From the NCBI GenBank assembly GCA_022487055.1, contig JAKVJJ010000011.1:1-54604 (forward strand): a DNA stretch of 54,604 bases, read 5' to 3'. Below, one piece after another: positions 31,970 through 39,068 of the stretch. The DNA comes from Oscillospiraceae bacterium. GTDB lineage: Bacteria; Bacillota; Clostridia; Oscillospirales; Acutalibacteraceae. How positions within the stretch are numbered: position 1 is the stretch's first letter; every line of letters begins with the position of its first letter. The translations under genes were made by a program, and so were the position numbers. A model generated the notes under the pieces. That model did no database searches, had not been told where the DNA came from, and saw only the letters and a program-made list of their open reading frames with translations.

Positions 31970-33469
31970 TCACCACAGCAGGCGCTCGTCATGGCAAATA
32001 CGCTCCACAGTGAATTTTCCCTGTATTAATGCGGTGTGCATTCCTGCAATCTCACCCAGCCACTGACCAGTCAGCAATAGTTTCTCCAGACCGGGCAACC
32101 GGCCTGTCAGCATTGCAGAACGCGGCGCATGAGAAGTGGGCAGAAAAGCCGTGCAGGAACCATGGTAGGAATTCAGCCGCTGCGCATAGGTCACCGGTGT
32201 GTGGCAACCCAGATACTGCAGAGAGCCTTTCATCTCCGGAAAGCGTTTTTCCAGAGCGAGCTGTACAGCACCCTCCAACCGGTCAATCTCTGCCTCATAG
32301 GCTTCCCGATGTGCAAAGAGCTTGTCCCAATACTGAAAAGCACGCCGGCCCGGCATCGGCACATCCGCAGTCAGTTCGGTTCTGCCATTGTGCACAAAAA
32401 GCGGGTCGTCCCCATACTGCACCACACGCAGACGGCCGATACCCTCTCCCGCCGCAGGAATCACATCTGTTGGAAAAGACAGCGTGCGTGCCAGCGGAAC
32501 ACTGTCCACCGGTGCGGAGAAAAAGAGCCGCACCACCGAGCAGGTTCTATATTTTTCAGGAGCGGAGAAACGCATCTGCAACTTTTTTTCCATAGAATAG
32601 CGGTCCTGCAGCAGTACACGGCAGGTATACTCCGGGTCGCAGGCGGCGATTACCCAGTGTGTCAGTATCCGTTCCCCATTTTCCAGTATAATCCCGCGTG
32701 CTGCACTATTGGCGGCAATAATTTCCTTGACCGGTGCGTTAAGCTGCAGCTCGCCGTCATTGGCAAGGTAAAAATCCACCATCTGCCGAATGATTTTCTG
32801 GGAACCGCCCACCGGCACCGCCAAGCTGCCATCGATAAACTGCGCATAGCACAAAACGAGCTGCGCCAGTGTGCTGCCCGGCGGCATAATATTTCGGAAA
32901 GCACAGCGCAAGGCCGGATGATGAAACTGTTCGGCAAAGTATGATGCGGAAACATTGTGCAGACGAGCAAGCATCCGGGCGGCCTCTCCATTCACCGCAT
33001 TTGCGTGACGAGACTCCAACGGCCCCAGTAAATCCGCCGGCTTTTCCGCTGGCAGGACATATCCCTGCACTTTCAGTACCGTGTCCCGAAAGCGATGCAG
33101 CAGGGTGCCGTCCTCCGGACTTATCTTCTCCGCATGGCTGCAAAAGCGGTCAATATCCTGACAGAATTCAATGGTTTCACCGGAGTCTTCAACCGTATAG
33201 AAGCTGTCCGGATTGACAAACAGCGTATCCCGCAAAGCGCCGACTTCATCCCAGCAGTGGTAAAGTGGCGTGTCCTCCGCTGTGCCTGCAAGGAAGCGCA
33301 GGCTCCCCTCCACCGGCAGTCCATCACTTGTCCATCCGGTGCAAGCACCGCCGGGAACATCGTTTTTCTCATAGATTGCCGTGTGAAAGCCATGGAGCTG
33401 CGCATAGATGCCCGCCGAAAGTCCGGCAACGCCACCGCCGATGATGGCAATTCGTTTCTGTCCGCTCAT
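31970..33469 (-). CDS. FAD-dependent oxidoreductase of the phytoene desaturase/carotenoid isomerase type
   Basis: A 499-residue flavoprotein. The N-terminal dinucleotide motif GGGVAGLSAGIYAQ is followed by the second-strand YEKNDVPGGACTGW that binds the FAD ribose, as in phytoene desaturases and RetSat-like proteins. A PVGGSQKIIRQMVDF segment (near 225-240) and the C-terminal TGQWL...GMHTALIQG motif also match the superfamily. No carotenoid gene is nearby and the substrate is unknown. It lies 35 bp downstream of a ferredoxin-type aldo-keto reductase on the same strand, probably in one operon. Confidence 0.88.
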   Translation of the reverse strand: MSGQKRIAIIGGGVAGLSAGIYAQLHGFHTAIYEKNDVPGGACTGWTSDGLPVEGSLRFLAGTAEDTPLYHCWDEVGALRDTLFVNPDSFYTVEDSGETIEFCQDIDRFCSHAEKISPEDGTLLHRFRDTVLKVQGYVLPAEKPADLLGPLESRHANAVNGEAARMLARLHNVSASYFAEQFHHPALRCAFRNIMPPGSTLAQLVLCYAQFIDGSLAVPVGGSQKIIRQMVDFYLANDGELQLNAPVKEIIAANSAARGIILENGERILTHWVIAACDPEYTCRVLLQDRYSMEKKLQMRFSAPEKYRTCSVVRLFFSAPVDSVPLARTLSFPTDVIPAAGEGIGRLRVVQYGDDPLFVHNGRTELTADVPMPGRRAFQYWDKLFAHREAYEAEIDRLEGAVQLALEKRFPEMKGSLQYLGCHTPVTYAQRLNSYHGSCTAFLPTSHAPRSAMLTGRLPGLEKLLLTGQWLGEIAGMHTALIQGKFTVERICHDERLLW

Positions 33470-33504
33470 TTCCGTTTTCTCCTATTTCACCGAAACAAAG
33501 GGCA

Positions 33505-34641
33505 TCAATCTTCCAAAAACTTCGTGACTTTCTCACTGATTTCCTTCATCTTTTCCGGAATTGCAATATGCTGCGGACACCGGGAAGCACATCTGCCGCA
33601 GCTTATGCAGGAAAATGACCGTTTCTTCTCATCCATCGCATTCCAGTGTGCGATAAATTCCGTTCCGCGTTTGGAAACCGCATATTCGTTATAAAGTTTA
33701 AAAATTGCTGGAATATCCACACCGGAGGGACACTCCATACAGTAACGGCAGCCAGTGCACGGAATGGACAGGGATTTCTTATAAATATTACTTGCCTGCT
33801 CCAATGTTTTCTGCTCCTGTGCTGTCAACGGCTTGAAATTTTCAAAGGTCTTGACATTGTCCTTCACCTGTTCGGCACTGCTCATACCGCTGAGCACGGT
33901 CATCACTCCCGGCTGAGAAGCTGCGAACCGAACCGCCCAGGAAGCGAGGCTTGCCTGCGGTTCTTCTTGTTTGAGCACATCCGCCGCCTCCGGGCATAGT
34001 GTGGCCAGCGCACCGCCACGCACCGGTTCCATCACCACCACCGGAATGCCATGTTCCGCCAGCAGATCATACTGCCCTTTTGCATTCTGTGCCTGCCAGT
34101 CCACATAGTTGAGCTGCATCTGCGCAAAATCCCAGTCATACAGCGGCAGAATGGTTTTCAGTACTTCCGGTGTGTCATGGAAAGAGAAACCAAGGCGGCG
34201 GATTTTACCCTCTGCCTTTTTCTGCTTCAGATAATCGATGATGTGAAACTTCTTGAATTTTTCCAGAATATTTCTGTCCAGACCATGGCAGAGGTAAAAA
34301 TCGAAATAATCCACGCCGCAGCGCTTGAACTGATTCTGAAAAATCTCATCCACTTGTTCTTCTCTGGTAATCTGCCATGCTGGCATTTTGTCCGCAAGGA
34401 AGTAACTTTCACGCGGATACTTCCGCAGTGCCTGACCAATGAATTGCTCAGAAAGTCCGTCATGATACATATAAGCTGTATCATAATAATTGACGCCATG
34501 CGCATAAGCGTAGTCAATCAATTTTTGAGCCAATGCATAGTCAATGTCCGGTTTTCCCTGCTGCACAAGCGGCAAGCGCATACAGCCAAACCCAAGCAAT
34601 GATGGTTTTGCATCTGTGCCGCGGTATCCTCTTGAAATCAT
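33505..34641 (-). CDS. Aldo/keto reductase with C-terminal 4Fe-4S ferredoxin-like domain
   Basis: A 378-residue protein. The TIM-barrel aldo/keto reductase domain (1-285) has the tetrad D54, Y59, K85 and H119 (NYYDTAYMYHDG, LADKMP, YLCHGLD). The C-terminal part holds two cysteine clusters, CTGCRYCMECP and CISCGRCASRCP, enough for two [4Fe-4S] clusters. This form is common in anaerobes; electrons may come from ferredoxin as well as NAD(P)H, which is an inference. ATG 34641, six bases after AGAGGTG, is the better start; a GTG three codons earlier is less well placed. It is first in an operon with the FAD oxidoreductase. Confidence 0.92.
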   Translation of the reverse strand: MISRGYRGTDAKPSLLGFGCMRLPLVQQGKPDIDYALAQKLIDYAYAHGVNYYDTAYMYHDGLSEQFIGQALRKYPRESYFLADKMPAWQITREEQVDEIFQNQFKRCGVDYFDFYLCHGLDRNILEKFKKFHIIDYLKQKKAEGKIRRLGFSFHDTPEVLKTILPLYDWDFAQMQLNYVDWQAQNAKGQYDLLAEHGIPVVVMEPVRGGALATLCPEAADVLKQEEPQASLASWAVRFAASQPGVMTVLSGMSSAEQVKDNVKTFENFKPLTAQEQKTLEQASNIYKKSLSIPCTGCRYCMECPSGVDIPAIFKLYNEYAVSKRGTEFIAHWNAMDEKKRSFSCISCGRCASRCPQHIAIPEKMKEISEKVTKFLED

Positions 34642-34714
34642 GAAAAGCACCTCTTTTTCTCCAAGATAATCATTTCGCCTGCTGTTTCAGGCATATTCAA
34701 TTATATACATCAAT

Positions 34715-34743
34715 ATTGTACCGCGCTGCTTTCTATTTTGCAA
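34715..34743 (-). promoter_or_regulatory. Sigma-A promoter of the aldo/keto reductase operon
   Basis: TTGCAA (34743-34738), 17-bp spacer, TACAAT (34720-34715). Confidence 0.75.
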
Positions 34744-34752
34744 GCAATGGGT

Positions 34753-34780
34753 TTGCTTTTCTCGAATTCTGTATTATAAT
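34753..34780 (+). promoter_or_regulatory. Sigma-A promoter of gluQ-corA-ABC genes
   Basis: TTGCTT (34753-34758), 16-bp spacer, TATAAT (34775-34780), 35 bp before the gluQ start. It stands back to back with the aldo/keto reductase promoter, ten bases apart. Confidence 0.75.
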
Positions 34781-34815
34781 AAAAAAAGCATTCAGGAAAG
34801 GAGAAAATAAGGGCA

Positions 34816-35811
34816 ATGCTAGATACTGTCTGTGGTCGATTCGCGCCAACTCCCAGCGGTCGAATGCACCTCGGCAATGCATTGTGTGCACTGCTGGCGT
34901 GGCTTTCCGCACGAAGTCATGGCGGGCGTATCATTCTGCGCATTGAAGATCTGGATGTCAATCGCTGTCCGAAACCCTATGCGCAACTGCTGGAGCGGGA
35001 CCTTGACTGGCTCGGTCTGGACTGGGACGAGGGAGGCAGTTACAGCGGCGCACACGGCCCTTATTATCAGAGTGAATGCGGTACTTTCTATGCGGCGGCA
35101 CTGAAGAAACTGCAGCGGCAGGGACTGCTGTATCCATGTTTTTGCTCAAGGGCAGAACTGCACGCCGCTGATGCACCACATTTGTCAGATGGACGCGTAA
35201 TTTACAGCGGCCGCTGCAGAAACCTTTCTCCGAAACAGGTGCGTCAGCTTTCCCGCAGAAAGCGGCCTGCTTTTCGGCTGCGTGTGCCGGAAGAAACCAT
35301 TGCCTTTACGGATGGCTGTCAGGGATTCTATTCACAGGACCTTGCGTCAGAATGCGGGGACTTCCTCGTATGCCGGTCAGACGGTATTTTTGCCTACCAG
35401 CTTGCCGTGGTGGTAGACGATGCCCGCATGGGTGTGACAGAAGTCGTCCGCGGACGTGATTTGCTTTCTTCCGTTCCCCGGCAGATGTATCTCTGCCGTC
35501 TTTTGGGCTATCCGGTGCCGCACTATTTTCATATTCCACTACTGTTAGCACCGGACGGACGGCGGCTTTCCAAGCGCGACAGCGACCTTAATCTCGGCAG
35601 CATCCGGAGCAGTCTGCAGGATTCCCGGCCGCTCATCGGGTTGCTTGCTTTTTTGTGTGGTTTGCTGCCAAAGCCGCAGCCGCTCACTGCACGGGAACTG
35701 CTCCCGCTTTTCCGGTGGTCCAGTGTGCGCCGGGAAAACATTCGCATCCCGGCTCAACTTTACCGTGTGCCGGCAAAAGGACGACTAATGATTGACACGA
35801 AAGGAACATAA
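34816..35811 (+). CDS. gluQ: Glutamyl-Q tRNA(Asp) synthetase-like protein
   Basis: A 331-residue class I synthetase paralogue consisting of the GluRS catalytic core without an anticodon-binding domain. Family members attach glutamate to queuosine at position 34 of tRNA-Asp. The HIGH-like motif is PTPSGRMHLGNAL (11-23), the core LRIEDLDVNRC is intact, a cysteine set (CFC, with a further Cys downstream) suggests the zinc site of GluQRS, and the KMSKS equivalent is RRLSKRDSDLNL. The gene begins a plus-strand run with corA 8 bases downstream. An AAGGAG lies rather far (12 bases) from the ATG, with GGG closer. Confidence 0.9.
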   Translation: MLDTVCGRFAPTPSGRMHLGNALCALLAWLSARSHGGRIILRIEDLDVNRCPKPYAQLLERDLDWLGLDWDEGGSYSGAHGPYYQSECGTFYAAALKKLQRQGLLYPCFCSRAELHAADAPHLSDGRVIYSGRCRNLSPKQVRQLSRRKRPAFRLRVPEETIAFTDGCQGFYSQDLASECGDFLVCRSDGIFAYQLAVVVDDARMGVTEVVRGRDLLSSVPRQMYLCRLLGYPVPHYFHIPLLLAPDGRRLSKRDSDLNLGSIRSSLQDSRPLIGLLAFLCGLLPKPQPLTARELLPLFRWSSVRRENIRIPAQLYRVPAKGRLMIDTKGT

Positions 35812-35819
35812 AATACCAT

Positions 35820-36662
35820 ATGCAGAAAATACTCCTTTACAATGCCGTTTCAGAAGTCCATGATCTGGTAAGCGGTCGCTTTTATAAACAAATGCTGAAC
35901 CACCAGCCGGAAAGTTTTATCGGCATTGAAGATTATAACGTTATCGTATTCAAATGGTATGATGTTCATCATCGGACAAAGAAATTCCCGCAGATTACCA
36001 TTTACATAGACCGCGAAAATATCTTCTTCTTTTGTGAAGACAAAACAATTCTTACGAAAGTACAAAAAATCATTCAAGTGGCAACCGAAAATAAGCAGCT
36101 CTCCAATGAGGAACTTCTCTATCACTTTTTCATGCAGCTTCTTCAGAATGACATCAGTTCCCTGAACGGCTATGAAATACGGATTACAGATATTGAAGAT
36201 CAGATGGTTTCCGGCCCGCAAAAAGACAGCCTCAACCGCATTATTGTCTACCGCCGGGAACTGCTGCACGTAAAACGCTATTATGAACTTCTCAGCTTCG
36301 CATTTGAGGAACTTTCCGCCAATGAAAACGGCCTGCTCACGGACCGCGGTGTGCGGTTGTGTACAATTCTGTCAAACCGGACAGACCGGCTTCTCTCCTG
36401 CGCCATGAATCTGCGGGACTATATTGCACAGGTGCTGGAGACTTATCAGTCGCAGCTTGACTATCGTCAAAACTACCTGATGAAAGTTTTCACAGTGGTT
36501 ACCACAATTTTTCTGCCGTTGACATTGCTGGTTGGATGGTACGGCATGAATTTTGATATGCCGGAGCTGCATTCCCCCTGTGGTTATCCCATTTTTATCC
36601 TCGTCAGTGTTTCCCTGGTTGTGGGACTGATTCTTATATTTAAAAAGAAAAAGTGGATGTAG
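35820..36662 (+). CDS. corA: CorA-family divalent cation channel
   Basis: A 280-residue member of the CorA/MIT family, transporting Mg2+ or other divalent cations as a pentamer. A cytoplasmic alpha/beta domain and long stalk helix (about 100-225) precede two membrane helices; the selectivity motif GMN is at 242-244 (WYGMNF), followed by a short loop, helix 2 and a basic end (KKKKWM). It is shorter than E. coli CorA (316). It lies 8 bases after gluQ and about 30 bases before the ABC ATPase, so one transcript may cover all four genes. Confidence 0.92.
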   Translation: MQKILLYNAVSEVHDLVSGRFYKQMLNHQPESFIGIEDYNVIVFKWYDVHHRTKKFPQITIYIDRENIFFFCEDKTILTKVQKIIQVATENKQLSNEELLYHFFMQLLQNDISSLNGYEIRITDIEDQMVSGPQKDSLNRIIVYRRELLHVKRYYELLSFAFEELSANENGLLTDRGVRLCTILSNRTDRLLSCAMNLRDYIAQVLETYQSQLDYRQNYLMKVFTVVTTIFLPLTLLVGWYGMNFDMPELHSPCGYPIFILVSVSLVVGLILIFKKKKWM

Positions 36663-36691
36663 TGCATCCTTCTCTGGAAAGGAACTTCTTT

Positions 36692-37420
36692 ATGGCAAAC
36701 AATATACTGGAAATTCGAAATTACTCCAAGACCTATCCCAATGGCAAAAAAGCGGTCGATGACCTGAGCATTACCGTTCAGGCAGGCGAGATTCACGGCT
36801 TTATCGGACTCAACGGAGCAGGCAAAACAACAACTATCCGCGCAGTGGTGGGTGTGATGGACTTCTCGCAGGGTGACATCCTGATTGACGGACACTCTAT
36901 CAAATCCGAGCCGGTGCTGTGCAAAGCAATGACCGCCTACATTCCGGATAATCCGGATTTATATGATTATGTTACCGGAATGCAGTATCTGAATTATATG
37001 GCAGATATGTTCGGCATTTCTTTGCGCGACCGGAAAGAACGCATTCACCGCTATGCTGAAACGTTTGGGATGAGTAAAGAGCTGGGAGAGCTGATTGGCT
37101 CCTACTCTCACGGCATGAAACAAAAAGTCGCCCTGATTGGCGCCTTTCTGCATCAGCCAAAGCTGCTGGTTCTGGATGAACCCTTTGTTGGATTGGACCC
37201 GGAAGCTTCCTTCCACTTGAAAGAGCTAATGCATGAACTGTGCAGTTCCGGCAGCGCCATCTTCTTTTCCACCCATGTGCTGGAGGTTGCCGAAAAATTG
37301 TGTGACAGTGTCACCATCATCAAAAACGGCCGTAAAATCGTCAGCGGCACTGTGGAAGAAGTGCGCGGTTCCGGTACGCTGGAAGACGCCTTCATGGAGG
37401 TGGCGGAACACGATGAATAA
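36692..37420 (+). CDS. ABC transporter ATP-binding protein
   Basis: A 242-residue ATPase of an ABC-2-type exporter. Walker A GLNGAGKT (39-46), signature SYSHGMKQK (137-145; SHGM in place of SGGQ, as in many ABC-2 ATPases) and Walker B LLVLDEP (158-164) are intact, with the H-loop in FFSTHVLE. I chose ATG 36692, behind AAAGGAA; 13 earlier in-frame codons lack a ribosome site. The permease gene overlaps its end by eight bases. Substrate unknown. Confidence 0.94.
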   Translation: MANNILEIRNYSKTYPNGKKAVDDLSITVQAGEIHGFIGLNGAGKTTTIRAVVGVMDFSQGDILIDGHSIKSEPVLCKAMTAYIPDNPDLYDYVTGMQYLNYMADMFGISLRDRKERIHRYAETFGMSKELGELIGSYSHGMKQKVALIGAFLHQPKLLVLDEPFVGLDPEASFHLKELMHELCSSGSAIFFSTHVLEVAEKLCDSVTIIKNGRKIVSGTVEEVRGSGTLEDAFMEVAEHDE

Positions 37421-38993
37421 ATATGGTCTGTTGCTGAGAATGCAGCTTTATAATTCTTTTGGTATCAATCGGATGCTTCATTCCCATGAGACAAAGGAAA
37501 GGAAACGGGTTATCCTGTCCACCTTGAGCGGCATACTGATTTCTGCTCTGCTGATTTTTTACAGTAGTATATACTGTCTGGGCTTGGCCATGACAAATCT
37601 AACGAATCTACTTCCGGCCATTTCAGTTCTGCTCTGCTCTGTCATTTCCCTGTTTATTACACTGATGAAAGGCGTCGGCGTTCTTTTTGGAATGCGTGAC
37701 TATGATATGGTCATGTCCCTGCCCGTAAACAGCTTTTCTGTGGTCACCAGCCGCCTGACCGCGTCCTATCTGCAAAATATCGTCGGCTGCCTGCTTTTTG
37801 TTGTCCCGGCAACCGTAATATTCGGTATTTTTGCGCATCCGTCATCCGGTGCATTAATCATGTTTCTGTGCGCGACGCTTTTCATGCCGGTGATTCCCAT
37901 GATTCTCGCCATGGCAGTTGGCGCACTGATTACCGTGTTTTCCTCCCGCACACACCACAGCAATGTTGCTTCCATCATTCTGAATTTTGCATTTGTTTTG
38001 TTGATTATGTTCGGCAGTCTGCAGATTTCCTCCACAAAAGGAGCGCAGTTCGTTTCCATCAGCAATATGGTTGGAAGTATGGTAAATAAAATTTACCCGC
38101 CCGCCATTCTGCTTACAAACGCTGTTAATAGAAACCATGTGCTGCCGTTTCTCGGTTTTGCCGCCCTGTCCATATTGCTCGGTGCCATTTTTATTTTCGT
38201 AATTGCGCATTTTTATCAGAAATTAAATGCCGCTTTTACCACCACACGGCAGAAAACTTCTCACAAAGTGGCTGCCGCGCTGAAAATATCCACTCCATTT
38301 GGCGCGCTTTACCGTCGGGAATTCCATCAGCTTTTTTCCTGCAGCACTTATGTTCTGAATTCAACCTTCGGTATCGTTTTGCTGCTGATTGCCGCCGTTA
38401 TGCTGCAGTTTTTCCCCATAGCTATCCTGGAAAAACAAATGGGAATGCCGGCCGGCACCATTCGTGCCATTCAGCCGCTGCTTCCGCTGGTTCCGGGGCT
38501 GTTCGCCACCTGGTCCTGCAGCACATGCGCTTCCCTGTCACTGGAGGGAAAAAGCCGCTGGATTCTCTGCTCCATTCCGGTACAGCCTATCACAATTTTT
38601 AATGCAAAGATTGCGGTGAACCTGACGCTGAGCATTCCTGCCCTGCTGGTGAGTGCCATCTTGTTCTGCATTTCCCTGCGCCCAACCATAGCTGTTGGCA
38701 TTCTCACCTTCCTGATACCCATTCTCTATGCTTTCTTTACTGCTGTGTTTGGAATGTTCCTGAATGTGAAGTTCCCAAATTATGACTGGACCAGCACAAC
38801 CAATGCTGTGAAAAACGGTACTTCCGTTATGATTTCCTCTTTCAGCGGCATAGCAGTCGGTATCCTTCCGCTCATTGTGTGCACAATGTTTCCAGAATTC
38901 ATTACAGTCATCATCGCAGGCATTTCTGCATTGCTAATACTAATAACAGTGCTCCTTTACCACAAGCTGAAAAGGACATCTCTGTACGCATAA
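37413..38993 (+). CDS. ABC-2-type transporter permease
   Basis: A 526-residue membrane protein with about twelve hydrophobic helices, the partner of the preceding ATPase. The start MNKYGLLLRMQLYNSFG is typical of large ABC-2 permeases of Firmicutes, with an amphipathic N-terminal helix before the first membrane span. ATG 37413 overlaps the ATPase stop, with GGAGGTGG upstream. Two similar six-helix halves can be suspected, though I cannot prove internal duplication by eye. The operon closes at a terminator at 39007-39053. No immunity or bacteriocin genes point to a substrate. Confidence 0.9.
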   Translation: MNKYGLLLRMQLYNSFGINRMLHSHETKERKRVILSTLSGILISALLIFYSSIYCLGLAMTNLTNLLPAISVLLCSVISLFITLMKGVGVLFGMRDYDMVMSLPVNSFSVVTSRLTASYLQNIVGCLLFVVPATVIFGIFAHPSSGALIMFLCATLFMPVIPMILAMAVGALITVFSSRTHHSNVASIILNFAFVLLIMFGSLQISSTKGAQFVSISNMVGSMVNKIYPPAILLTNAVNRNHVLPFLGFAALSILLGAIFIFVIAHFYQKLNAAFTTTRQKTSHKVAAALKISTPFGALYRREFHQLFSCSTYVLNSTFGIVLLLIAAVMLQFFPIAILEKQMGMPAGTIRAIQPLLPLVPGLFATWSCSTCASLSLEGKSRWILCSIPVQPITIFNAKIAVNLTLSIPALLVSAILFCISLRPTIAVGILTFLIPILYAFFTAVFGMFLNVKFPNYDWTSTTNAVKNGTSVMISSFSGIAVGILPLIVCTMFPEFITVIIAGISALLILITVLLYHKLKRTSLYA

Positions 38994-39006
38994 GATAAAT
39001 CTACAA

Positions 39007-39053
39007 AAAATGGCAGAACCTGAAAGCAAACAACTTTCAGGTTCTGCCATTTT
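39007..39053. terminator. Perfect bidirectional terminator
   Basis: Arms AAAATGGCAGAACCTGAAAG and CTTTCAGGTTCTGCCATTTT, a 20-bp perfect stem with a seven-base loop, between the convergent permease and M16C protease genes. Confidence 0.95.
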
Positions 39054-39068
39054 ATTTTATATTTCAGA

